Shown here: piece after piece, positions 48,448-59,253 of the stretch
Layout: each line of letters starts with the position of its first letter
Position numbering within the stretch: position 1 is the first letter of the stretch
Source of the DNA: Hericium rajendrae
Lineage: Eukaryota > Basidiomycota > Agaricomycetes > Russulales > Hericiaceae
DNA length: 64,000 nt
Assembly (NCBI GenBank): GCA_033439255.1
Contig: CM065891.1
Location: 1,302,001 to 1,366,000, forward strand
Reading direction: 5' to 3'
The notes under the pieces: generated by a model
The model's input: only the letters and a program-made list of their open reading frames with translations
Databases searched by the model: none
Told to the model about the DNA's origin: nothing
Program-made: the position numbers and the translations under genes

Positions 48448-50504
48448 TCACCGCCGAGAGCGGTAGTTCTGCTGAAAGTTCCTCGCCTGGCGCCGGTTCT
48501 GTGCGGGTGGCCTGGGTACTACCAAGCCCAGCTGCTGCAACATGCTGCCAATGACGCCATCATTTCCCTCGATAGACATCTTCAGATGCATTCCCATCAC
48601 CCTGGCGCGTTTCGCGGCGGGCGGGCCGCCGCCGCCGCCGCTATGAAGGACAAGGGCCGACGACGACGAGCCTTGGGAAGGCTCGCCGTCCTCGTCATCA
48701 TCAGAATCGTCAGAATCGTCGGAGTCCTCATCGTCCTCATCGTCCTCGCGCGAGCGCTTCATCCCGACGACGGAACCGGGCGGCGGCGTGGTGTCTGGTT
48801 CAGGCTTGACATCGCTATCGGTCTCGATCTTGACGTCGCCGTCGCGAGGTTCGTTCTTGACCTTGTGATCGATGGGCTCATTCTTGACAGCCATGTCAGA
48901 CGCGGGAGACGAAAGGCCGGATGCGGCGGGCCCAAAGTTGACCGCAAGACCCGAGTCGAATCCAGACTGGGCAAAGTAGTCGAGGATGGGGTCCGAAGTC
49001 GGAGCACGGGCTGGGACGGGAGGCGCGGGAGCTGTGGTCGAAAAGCCTTGAGTGGGACGCTGGTTCATGCTCAGCATTGTGGGCGTGCGGGCGGGGACGG
49101 TGGGACGGGCGATGGGGGCAAGGGCATTTGGACGGGCAGGGACGAGTGCCTGTGAATGGGCGACGGGGGCGAAGGCAGGGGTGCTGTGAGCGTATGCAGG
49201 GGTGCTGGAAGCGTATGCAGATGCGCCGAGATTGTATGCAGATGTGCCGGGATTGTATGCAGATGCGCCGGGATTATATGCAGATGCGCCGGGATTGTAG
49301 GCAGGTGCGCCGGGATTGTAGGCAGGTGCGCCGGGATTGTAGGCAGGTGCGCCGGGATTGTAGGCAGGCGCGCTGGGCGCATATGGAGGTACGCCAGGCG
49401 CATTCATGTATGTTTGCGGCATGGGACCGCGAGGAACGTTGCCGCCAGGGTACTGTCGAGCCTGAGGAGCCGGCGGCATTATCCCGTTCGTCGGAGGCCT
49501 TGTCCCGGGCGGCGCGTAGCACACCAAGACCGGCAAGCCCATCTTCCCGAAGATGTCTACAGCGCATTCGACGTTTATATCACCACTCTGATACTTCTGC
49601 AGCAACTGGTTGATGCTCGCGTCCGTGGGGGAAACGACATTCATGCCCCTGCTCTGCAGGATCCTCGCCGTCGCAATGGCATTAGGAATCGCTGCACGGT
49701 TGGGAAGATGGAAAGTGGCAAGGTTCATTGGCCTCTGGGCACCGTTGACAGCGGGATTGGGGCCGCCGGCCTGCGCGTTCGACGGGCCAGCGAAGGGAGT
49801 AGGTGCACGAGCCATGGCCCCAGCGGGAGCGGGAATTTGGTTGCGAGGGCTGCCTGAAGGAAGTGCTGCAGGGGCAGGGGTAGGAACAGGGTTCATAGCA
49901 TGCCCTGGGCCAGAACCAGGGGCAGGCATGGCTGACTGGGGAGCGGGCTGGGGAGCGGGCTGAGGAGCGGGCTGAGGAATGGGCTGGGAAGCGGGCTGGG
50001 GAGCGGGCTGGGGAGCAGCACCACCAGAAGCGGGCTGGGGAGCAGATGCAGGAGTGCGCGCCAGACGTGCAACTTGGGCTTGAACTCCTTGGATTTCGAA
50101 TCTGCAAAAACTCTTCAGCGACTCATCCTCAACCATTGATAATGACCAGGATCAGCATACCCAAGCTTGCGGCAACTAAGTATCACCGGCTTCATCTCCT
50201 CACGCACAGCTTTCCTCACGTCCTCGGCCATGGTAGCCTTGGCTTCACTGATGGACTTCTGGATGACCGCATTGACGTACGGTGTTATTTGGCGCTTGAA
50301 CTTTTCGTCGACGACGGTTGCGAACCCTTCGAGAAAACCGCGTGGCATGGCATTGTACGGTTGCTGGCGGTTCGGCGGCTGCATTTGTTGGCGATGTGAC
50401 ATCGTTGGGTTATGGGATGGCTGTATGTGCGGGGGAGACCTCGGCGCTGGTTCGCGGTTTGGTTCGCCCAGTGGTTGGCCGTTTGGCAGCAACTTTGGGG
50501 GCAT
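48448..50504 (-). CDS. Disordered repeat protein with clustered SUMO-acceptor motifs
   Basis: Not a family I recognise. Exon 1 (MPPKLLPNGQPLGEPN) holds a probable helical segment, GFLEGFATVVDEKFKRQITP to RKAVREEMKPVILSCRKLG. A GTATGC donor joins FEIQGVQAQVARLARTP. The protein then has a PQPAPQ-rich tract and one compact-looking block (FHLPNRAAIPNAIATARILQ, SPTDASINQLLQKYQSGDIN, DIFGKMGLPVLVCYAP). Seven AYNPGAP-type repeats and a stretch with four canonical psi-K-x-E sites (VKNEP twice, VKIET, VKPEP) follow, then an acidic run (EDDEDDEDSDDSDDSDDDED) and a basic end (RRQARNFQQNYRSRR). The mix of acidic and Arg-rich tails suggests a nuclear or RNA-associated protein (inference). Reads without indels. 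Confidence 0.7.
49180..49400 (-). repeat. 21-bp coding minisatellite (AYNPGAP)
   Basis: Seven clear tandem 21-bp units plus two or three decayed ones encode AYNPGAP, AYNPGAS, AYNPGTS and AYNLGAS. The sharpest copies are at the 49300-49375 side and the decay is progressive toward 49180, as in arrays that grow at one end. Confidence 0.85.
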
Positions 50505-52046
50505 TTCGACTTGGGAAATTGGGAGGTGCTGGACAGACTGATTTCAGTGCGCAGTAGACCGTTGGAAGTGGGAAGAGGAAGACGGAAAACAATAAAGACC
50601 TGAGCAGTGCTCTTATACTCTGCTGAGCGCGGCGCTTTGATCTTCTGTGGTAACAGCACGAGACCGGCGCTAGAAGATCAAAGCGTGCGACATGGGGCCG
50701 AGCACGAGTTATCATGCCGCATGTTGACGCTTTGACGACGCTTTGAGAACGCTTTGAAAACGCTTTGACGACGCTTCTGATAACGCTTTGAAAATGCTTT
50801 GACGATAGAATAGCTGCCGATTCTGGACGGCATATCCGGGCTATTGCAAGAACGTCAGTATACTCAGATGCGCACGTGACGAATACCTTGTATTATTCGT
50901 AGCCATGCAACGGGATACACTGCATAACAACAAAAGGCTAGCAGTCTGCACTTGACCTCCTAGCCTTTATGCCCTTACCATCTCCACGATGTCCGTGGTC
51001 GATGTCGAGATTCGGGAACGAGGAGGAACATAATGAAGTTGCCTTCGCAGAGAGCTATTGCCTACCTGCGCTTAAATAATGACGACGACAGTGAGATTAG
51101 TGTGGACAAATGCAAACGTCGGCCAAGCAACTTGTCCACATGTGTTGCACGAGTACGAGACGTAGCAAAGACGTAGAGAGAACAAGTACAGTCGAGTCGA
51201 GTGACTGAAAAACACAACCCAACCGGAGCCGCCGGTAGCCGCCCGTGCGTGCCTGAGAGCGAATATGTTCGGAGACCGGCAAGGCAGACGGAGACCATCT
51301 TTATGCAGGCATCGGAGACCAGCTCGGAGACCGTGACCATCGGTGATTGGAAACGGGATCAAAATGCATCGTTCATCTGGAATCTGTTCATCACGTCAGT
51401 GCGGGCTTGTTTCCTGGTCTTTCCGATACTTTGAAGGACATCTTCAACTCCGGCTACGACGTGCAGATCCTATTCTGTATCCACTGAGCAGATCCACTTC
51501 CGTGAAACCCGGCGTTTGATTTCAGGTGGAGGCACGCGTTCGTTTCTTCAGCACAGCATCACGAGCGGTGAGCGCGATGCGTCTTCCTGGCGCCGACCCT
51601 TGCGTCTAATACTTCATGACATCCTTGGTCTGCGTGATATCGCCGGATCGATGGGTCCACGCCTGCAAACTGACTACTGCAAGCCAAGCCCATGAATGTC
51701 GGTGAGACTCAAAATGCCTCGGCTTTTCCTGCTCTTCAAAAGGCAATTGCACATCCCCGTAAGCCCAATTCAGTTCGCTTTTACGCTGCTTGCAGTCAGC
51801 TTACAGACCTTGTAACGGCCCGAGCAGCCATCGTCGGACGTCACGACCGCGAATCTGTCCAGTGCTACCGCATTTTGCGTTACCCCATCGGCTAGTAGTC
51901 ATCTCAGGGTCCACGGACGCCCTCCGCGCGAAGTTCTTCGCCCAATTACAATTGGCTGTGCAACCCGTCGCGCCCAGCAGCGCTCTCGGCAACCCTTCAA
52001 AATCACCATAGAGCGGCAGCGAGCATGGAAGCCTCCCTCCTCCCGC
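50505..52046. other. Divergent promoter region
   Basis: About 1.5 kb between the disordered repeat protein and phospholipase B, with no supported gene. It contains the ACGCTTTGA array listed separately. Confidence 0.5.
50727..50805 (+). repeat. Array of ACGCTTTGA elements
   Basis: Seven near-regular copies of ACGCTTTGA or close variants (AATGCTTTGA, ACGCTTCTGA), spaced 11-12 bp, lie about 220-300 bp upstream of the minus-strand start at 50504. Two lone relatives are near 50630 and 50680 (GCGCTTTGATC and its complement). A regulatory-protein binding cluster or a decayed microsatellite are both possible. Confidence 0.75.
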
Positions 52047-54691
52047 ATGCTCCTCCCCTCTGCCCTTCTCCTCCTTGCAGCGGCGGCGCTCGCCCGCGCG
52101 CAGGGTGCCATAACCGACTACGCGCCACACACAAACCAGACCTGCCCACCCACGAGCAGCCCGCTCCTGCGCACCTTCGCCGCGCAGAACCAGTCCCTGC
52201 ATCCCCGCGAGGCCGCGTATGTCGCCGCGCGCCGGCAGGACGCGCCCCAGAAGTGGCGCGACTGGGTCGGCGACGGGAGCGCGCTCGGATACAATCTTTC
52301 CCAGTTTACAAGCCTTCCGAATATCTCGATATCGGTGAGCGGCGGCGGGTACCGCGCGGCTCAGTACGGCGCGGGCGTGTTGACTGCGCTGGACGCGCGG
52401 AACGATTCGGCGAAGAACGCGGGGACAGGCGGGCTGTTGCAAGTCGCGTCGTACTGGTCGGGGCTGTCCGGTGCGTGCGCCTTGGTCGATTCGGTGCGGG
52501 CGTGAGCTTATCGTGGAACGCGCGGATAGGCGGATCGTGGTTGACGGGATCGCTGTATATGAATGACTGGCCGACGGTGGAGGATCTCGTGTTTGGGAAT
52601 AATAACGGCCTTTCGGGGTGGCTGCTTGATCTCGCATTGGCGACTCCGGACGGAATCGATATCTTCAACGACAAGAACTCAGGTTGGATCGGCGCGCTAG
52701 TGACGTCCGTCGTGGCGAAGGGCAAGGCAGGATTGTAAGTCGCGTGCTTCTCTGTTCACCCATGAATGCCTCATCAATGGTCTGTGATTCAGCGATACGA
52801 GCATCACGGATACATGGGCGCGCATGATCTCATATCACTTCCTGAACGGCACGTCGCGCGACAACTTTTTCGCGAACGACACTTCGCACGGCGCCGGGCA
52901 GTTGTGGTCACGCATCGTGGACCAGCCGTCGTGGCAGGCGCGGTTCCCGCCATTCCCGATCGTCACCATCGACTCGCGGCCCGTCGGCTCCAACGCCACC
53001 ACGACGGACCTCACGCCGACTGTCTACGAGGTCCGTAACGGCCTCATCCTTGGCGGCCGAGAAGAGCGGAAATAGACTCATGCATGTATGCGCCCAGGTT
53101 ACGCCGCTCGAGTTCGGCTCGTGGGACCCGAGTCTGTCCGCGATGGTAAACCTGTCCTATGCTGGGACAGTCCTCAACGAAGGCCAGCCCGCCAACGACA
53201 CCGCCTGCGTCACGGCATTCGATCAGGCCGGCTTCGTCATGGGCACGAGCGCGAGCCTGTTCAACGTGAGTCTCATTTGCGCCCGCGCGCCCGCGATCGT
53301 GACAGCTGAGCGAGCGCCGATCGGCACAGCAAATATTCGACCGCGCGCACGACGTGCTGGACGACTTTGACGACGACGCGTCCAAGGGCCTGCTCTATGC
53401 GCTCTCGCAGCAGATCTCGGAAGTCCGCAACGTCTCCGACGACGTCGCATCCTGGCCCAACGTGAGCCCTGTTTTCTTTCACCTTCGCTCATGTCTAAAG
53501 GGGATGATGACGTTTTATTCAGCCATTCCAAGGCATCAACAACGGGACGTTCCAAGATGCCGCGTACGACCGCCTGGAGCTGATCGACGGGGGTCGAATG
53601 GGGAAAACGTTCCGATCGGGCCGATGTTCGTCCGCGCGCGCGCAATGGACCTCATCGTCGCGATCGACGGCAGCTTCGACACGGAGGAAAACACCTGGCC
53701 GAAGTGCGTTCTTCCTCTCTTGCTCTCTCTTCTCAACCACAGTGCTGATGCCGGGGCAGCGGCACGTCGCTGCTCGCGACGTCCGAGCGCCTGCGCACGA
53801 TCCTGAACACGACGCACCAGCAGATGCCGCCGATCCCGAGCTCGACGGCCGATTTTGTAAGTATGGGCGTGAACAGCCGCCCGACGCTCTTCGGGTGCGA
53901 CCCAACGCAAACCCCGCCCGAGTGGCCTCTCGTGCTCTACCTCCCCAACTCGCCGCCGTACAACGGTGACAAGCCCGTCACCAAGTGCGCCTTTTCTCAT
54001 TCATTCCCTTCCTCTTTGCTAGGCGGCGGGGTGCTGATGGGTGACCAGCACGGGCACGTTCAAGCTCGACTACACCGTCAAACACACCCGCGCCTTCATC
54101 GACCAAGCACACAACAACACCCTCGCCGGCTTCCTCCCCAACACGACCCAAGCCGACCCCAACTGGCCCAAATGCCTGCAATGCGCCGCGCTCGACCGCG
54201 CGCGCCTGCACGCCTCCCCGCCCATCGCGCGCAGCCGTTCTGCGGCACCTGCTTCGCGCAGTACTGCTTCGATCCGGCACACCCGCCGAGCGTGAGCGAG
54301 TTGCCGGGGCGCGATCTTGTGTATAGCGACCCCGATCCGCAGGGCGTCGCGTCGTTCTTCTCTCGCGAGAAGGGGCCGATTCTCGGCGGGACCATTGGCG
54401 GTGCGGCGCTCGTCGCGGGGCTCACCGGCGGCTTGTGCGTCCCCTTCCCTCTCCTCCCTTCCCTCCTTGCCTTCTTTTCCGTATTCTTCCTTACCGAGCC
54501 GTGGACTGATGTGCGACTCACATAGGCTGTACCGCAACCGCGTGAAGAAGCGCAAGGCGGCGTACGCGCAGGTCGCGGGTCTGCACGCGGACGGCGCCGG
54601 GGGGGAGGCGTGGCAGATGCACGAGCCCGCGGGGTACGGCGGGCACGCGCCGTACGTGCCAGAGGAGAGTCGCCTGCACGCGCCGGCGTGA
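52047..54691 (+). CDS. Lysophospholipase / phospholipase B with C-terminal membrane helix
   Basis: Secreted-type enzyme that removes acyl chains from phospholipids. The signal peptide is MLLPSALLLLAAAALARAQG. The PLA2_B domain shows SVSGGGYRAAQYGAGVL, LLQVASYWSGLSGGSWLTGS (Ser nucleophile in GLSGGS, split by an intron after GLSG), ITDTWARMISYHFLNGT, PLEFGSWDPSLSAMVNLSY, ENVPIGPMFVRARAMDLIVA (after frame correction), FGVN-type GCDPTQTPPEWPLVLYLPN and CGTCFAQYCFDPAHPP. Many N-glycosylation sites. Instead of a GPI signal the protein ends with a helix (GPILGGTIGGAALVAGLTGG), a basic stretch (YRNRVKKRK) and a 35-residue tail, so it should be membrane-anchored with a cytosolic end. Two one-base losses, near 53600 and 54235, interrupt conserved text and look like assembly deletions. 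Confidence 0.88.
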
Positions 54692-55090
54692 GGCGCGGGG
54701 GATGTAGCATTGACGAAGGGTGGGGGGCGGGGACGAGGTTGCATATGGGATACCTGGCTTATTTATGGTTGATACCTTGCAATTGTAGAGCACTGCACAT
54801 TTTTTCTCTTTTCTCTTCTGTTGGAAGGTATTGGGCAGTCGGTGTAGGTACAAGTTATGATTAGTCAGCACATAGCTATTCTACCGTTCGTTTTCTTAGT
54901 TCTTTTCCTCATGCGTTTAGAAGAGCTCAGCTAAATGCAATCTATTCGTGTTATTCTCTATTCTGCTCCCCGGTTCTCGCGCAGTATTCAACATCTTTTG
55001 CTTTCGCGCGCAAATAATTTAATCAGAATGCTCTCATCTCGCAAAGAATAACATCTATCACGCATCTACATCACATCTAAGTCCAGACTC
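54692..55090. other. Convergent intergenic region
   Basis: AT-rich 3' flanks of the phospholipase and BAG genes; no further feature. Confidence 0.5.
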
Positions 55091-57056
55091 CTACGCGCCC
55101 ACTCGCACACGCCATGCACCGTCCAACCGATCCAGCAAGCCCTGCACATGGCGCACCGCGCCCTTGCGCTCGCGCCGCGCGTCCTCCCAGCCGCCCTCGA
55201 GCGCGAGCGCGTCGAGCCGCAGCAGCGCCTGCAGCAGCAGCTCCGCGAGCCGCGCGTGCTCCTGCGTCTCCTCCGGCGTCGGCGGCGTGTTCTTTTCGTG
55301 TGTCTTCTCTTGTGGTTGCAGCGCAGGCAGGGCGAGGAACGCGTCGACGTCGCGCGCGAGCGGCTCCGTCGTGCTCAGCTCGGCGCGGATGCGCGCGATC
55401 GTGTCTTGTTCCGTGCGCGGGGCTGGTGGCTTGGAAGGCGGCGCGGGGCCGGCGGCGGTAGGGGAAGATTCGAGGAGGAGGAGCGGCTGCGCGGGGCGGA
55501 GGTTGTAGGCGGATACTGTAGTGAAAGATCCGGTCAGTCATGGGTAGATGGTGCAATGGAAGGATGGTAGATGTTAAAATAGCGAGCGATCAGAAAGTGT
55601 TGTCTCCGGATGCAGGATGGTCCGACGTCCCGTGCGGAGCTGGGACGCGTGTATGGCGAAGGACATCCTGCGGGGCTCCACAGCGGACGGATCAGGAGGG
55701 TTCTGACGCGATGTCTGTGTCCGCATCTGCGAGAACGTGAAGGCTGATATTGGCACAGGACACATCCCGGGATAGCGGTCTTTGAATATAACAGGAATAG
55801 CAATCCAACATCTGTTTTCGAGGCTGAACACAGCGAGAACACCACATGACGACACGACAGAAAATCTGACGTGTGGGGTTTTGGGGTGCCACATTCGAGA
55901 ATTAGCCTTCGCGCTCCTGCAGATGCGGACACGGACATCGCGAGATAGTCCTGTCATCTCCGTGGAGCAACGCTTGTCTTCACTCCATGTCAACCCGTGC
56001 CAGGATGGATGTGGACGCGGGACCCCAGACACATTCCGGATGGCGGTCTCCGTGAGCACGGTAGATAGCGGGAGTTCCACTTGATGATAGGACCCATACG
56101 CAACAATAGGCGTCCATGACCTGCACGTATCAGGAGGCGTGGATAAAACTCGGCATATATTCTTGTCCTGCGAGATACGATCGCGAGCGGTGCCGCCGAG
56201 CCCCACATGCCTTGTGATCAGAGAAATTGTCCATCTATGACATAGCAAATAGCAAATAGCACAAGCGGGCGCGAGGCGGGGAGTGAGCAGCCTCGAGGGC
56301 GCGCTGCCACACAGGCCCGGCGATAACCAATGATCATCAGCGGGACGGAGGGCAGCGCGCAGCCTCAGCAGACCACGTGTGGGAATGGGCACAGGTTGTG
56401 AACAGTCCGCTAGCCTCGAGGCCGATACGGCGTGTGGGGCAGGAACGAACAGGCGAGCCCCACATCGATGTGGTGGCCGTCCAGGAGGATACGCCTCGAG
56501 GCAGGGAGCGCACATGGGAACGACATGCACGAGACAAGCGCCGCGCAAGACAAAAGAGAGACTCACTGGGGGCATTGTCGTCCTTGAGGACTGCACCGGC
56601 GCAGATGAGTTTGAAGGCGTTCGGCGCGAGGCCGGTGTGTTCAGATAAAGTGATACGGAGGGCGGCGAGCGGGGTGCCGGGGGAGGGGATGGGGACCGTG
56701 AAGCTGAGTGCGCGAACGGATCAGAGAAGCGTGAATAGTGGGGCATATGGATAGGATCGACGTCACGGTCAGCGGATGACGAAGGGAACGAGGTAAACGC
56801 ACCGGTCCTTGCCCCACTTGACGGTGAGCATGCCGGAGGGTTCGTCCTGCCTGAGGAAGGCACGGAAGCGGGTATAGGTCGAGCGGAGAATGATGAGCGC
56901 GACAAGGGCAGACGAGGCGTAGATGAGGTGGCAGGCGTACGGCTCGGCGGCACGAAGAACCGGGGCGAGGGCAGGGGGTGGGTCGTTCAGGAAGTCGAGG
57001 AGCGCAGGAGGGAGGGGGACGGGAGGCGGGGAGCAGGGAGGGAGGGGGAGTGGCAT
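55091..57056 (-). CDS. Membrane-anchored ubiquitin-like/BAG-domain Hsp70 co-chaperone
   Basis: BAG domains release nucleotide from Hsp70. Exon 1 begins MPLPLPPCSPPPVPLPPALL and has one membrane helix (CHLIYASSALVALIIL) followed by RSTYTRFRAFL and GMLTVKWGKDR. Exon 2 continues a ubiquitin-like fold: FTVPIPSPGTPLAALRITLS, GLAPNAFKLICAGAVLKDDN. Exon 3 (55091-55515) starts ISAYNLRPAQPLLLL and ends with the BAG helix set: ARIRAELSTTEPLARDVDAF, QEHARLAELLLQALLRLDAL, GAVRHVQGLLDRLDGAWRV. The second intron (55516-56566) is 1,051 nt, about twenty times the usual. The anchor plus BAG recalls yeast Snl1, but a ubiquitin-like domain is present as in BAG1. It shares a 125-bp promoter with the MAPKK gene. 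Confidence 0.82.
55516..56566 (-). other. Unusually long intron (1,051 nt) in the BAG gene
   Basis: Donor GTGAGTCTC and acceptor TTTCACTACAG join DDNAP to ISAYNLRP in frame. Inside, a 22-bp near-perfect inverted repeat (around 55706-55730 and 55917-55941, core GTGTCCGCATCTGC) encloses about 190 bp, and a related segment (ACACAT-CCGG-GCGGTCT) recurs near 56028. No transposase or RNA gene is recognised. Confidence 0.7.
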
Positions 57057-57181
57057 GTCGGTGGTGAAAAGAACGGACAGCTATGAAGCGCGGTGCCAGG
57101 CCGTTATTCGGGGTCCTGATGAGGTCATCCAAATTGCTATTCGTTCTTTAGTCCCGCTGCTTGCTTTTCGCCAACACAACG
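57057..57181. promoter_or_regulatory. 125-bp bidirectional promoter, BAG gene / PBS2
   Basis: The two start codons are only 125 bp apart in head-to-head orientation, so both promoters and leaders must fit in this space. I see ATTCGTTCTTTAGTCCCGC but no TATA box. Confidence 0.7.
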
Positions 57182-59253
57182 ATGGCCAGTCCCGACTCCC
57201 CCTCCACCCGCCCCGTCCCTAATCCTCGCAATGCTGCTCCCATGGCCCCCGCCTCCTCATCCCGCTCCGTCACCTCCCTCCTTGCAAAGCGGGCCCCGGG
57301 TGGCGCAACCCCATCCCGCCGTCTCTCCAGGCAAAGATGGCTGCAGTGCGTTGATCCCATCTGTTTCATGCCCTCGCTTATCTCGCCCTCAGATGGCCAA
57401 CCGTGCCAATCATGCTAACCATCCCCAACCCCGCGACGTCGATAACGCCGTCGCCGCTCTCAAACACGCCTCCCTCAACAGCCCTGCACCAAATCCCCCA
57501 CCACCCGCCTTCCCCCGCGGCTCTCCCGCCGTTCGCGGCGGGGCCGCCGCAACAGGCCTGGATTCAAGCTTTCTGACATTACCGGCGAATCCTCCGCCGG
57601 CCCAAGCAGCGCCGGCCTTGGTGCCGGCGCCATCTCGAATCCCGACGAAATCGATCCCCGCCGCGGCCAGTGGCCTCCCCGCCGGCCCCTGGAATCTGGC
57701 ACGCCCTTCTCCAACTTTGACTCTTTCAACCGCATCGTGTACGTGGCACTTTCAATCTATTCATTCTATTTTGTTTCTTTTTGTGCGCGCCGCTTCGATT
57801 GCATTCTGCGAGCTTCGCCCGGGCGCTGCGAAGCACGGCGTGCGATACCCTGCATTGCCTTTCTCTGCCTTATTCGGTTTATAGACATCATTGTCATCAT
57901 CCGCTGACACGCCCTCAGCGATCCATCCGGCAAGCTCAACTTCAGCGGCAAGGCCGTCCTCCACCAGTCCGGTGTCGACTTTAGCAATGGCAACTCCTTC
58001 GCGATCAACATGAGCCAGATGCAGCTCGAGGACGAGCTCGGCCGCGGCGCATACGGCACAGTCAAGCGTGTCCTGCACAAACCCACCAACGTCGCCATGG
58101 CCATGAAGGTCCGTTTTCCGCCACCGGCCGGCGCCCGCGCTAACAACCGCACAGGAGATTCGCCTCGAACTCGACGAGTCCAAGCTCAGCTCCATCATCA
58201 TGGAGCTTGACATCCTCCACCGCGCGTCGCACCCGTCCATCGTCGAGTTCTACGGCGCATTCTTCATCGAGTCGTGCGTGTATTACTGCATGGAGTACAT
58301 GGACGCCGGCAGCCTCGACAAGCTCTACGGCGCAGGCGTGCCCGAGGAGATTCTCGCGCGCATCGTCGGCTCGATGGTCCGCGGGCTCAAGTTCCTCAAG
58401 GACGAGCTGCAGATTATCCACCGCGGTCCGTCCCCTCCTCTTACCCCCTAACGCCGCTCATCTCCGCACCAGACGTGAAGCCGACGAACGTGCTGATCAA
58501 CCGGCGCGGCGCGATCAAGCTGTGCGACTTTGGCGTCTCCGGGCACCTCGAAAAGTCGCTCGCAAAGACGAACATCGGGTGCCAGTCGTACATGGCGCCG
58601 GAGCGCATCAAGGGCGAGAGCCAGAACGCGCTCACGACGTACACCGTCTCGAGCGACGTGTGGAGCCTCGGGCTTGCGACGCTCGAGATTGCGCTCGGGC
58701 GGTACCCCTACCCGCCCGAGACGTTCTCGAACGTGTTTGCGCAGCTGACTGCGATCGTGCACGGCGAGCCGCCGGGACTGCCGGTGCATGGCGAGGAGGC
58801 GGACGGCGTGGAGGGCGGGCCGGGCGGGCGGCGGTACAGCGCGTCTGCGCGCGAGTGGGTGCGGGCTGCCTTGTCAAGCGGCCCGAGGGGCGGTGGAGCT
58901 ACAAGGAGCTGCTGGTGCGTACAGTCCTCTTCGTTCCATTAGAAAGGTTTCGCAGCCTGCCTGTTCGGAACTGGACCCTCGATCCTGGTGCATACAGCCA
59001 GCGGCATTCCAGCCGGACGCAGTACGCCCGTCGAGCCGAGCTCCGAGTTCCGAGCCGAGCAGCTGCGCAGCGCTCTCCTACCCGTTCCCGTCTTCAGCGC
59101 ATATACTAACTCCCCACACAGGACCACCCCTTCCTGCAGGACGACGTCGCGCGCGACGTCGACATGTGCGCATGGGTGCGCGCCGCGATGGACTGGCGCG
59201 ACCGCACGCACAAGGAGAAGGAGGACGTGTCCATGAACGGCGACGCGCACTAG
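57182..59253 (+). CDS. PBS2: MAP kinase kinase, Pbs2 type (HOG pathway)
   Basis: Dual-specificity kinase expected to activate the Hog1 MAPK in osmotic and stress signalling. A Pro/Ser-rich N-terminus contains LQAKMAAMANRANH and FKLSDITGESSAG. The kinase domain has GRGAYGTVKRVLHKPT (P-loop), AMAMKEIRLELDESKLSSII, HPSIVEFYGAFFIESCVYYC, EYMDAGSLDKLYG, IIHRDVKPTNVLIN, CDFGVSGHLEKSLAKTNIG (activation S-x-A-x-T), QSYMAPERI, VSSDVWSLGLATLEIALGRY, CLVKRPEGRWSYKELL and DHPFLQDDVARD. It ends SMNGDAH. Introns include a 207-nt last one. Frame is lost by single bases near 57310, 57545 and 58868, all in GC-rich text; the protein is otherwise complete. It shares a tight promoter with the BAG gene. Confidence 0.9.

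Noticed and set aside
55574-56953. 459-codon open frame on the minus strand across the BAG gene's exon 2 and long intron
   Set aside because: Its translation is Pro/Ser/Arg-rich without motifs and conflicts with the well-supported UBL exon and splice junctions; open frames of this size arise by chance in GC-rich DNA.
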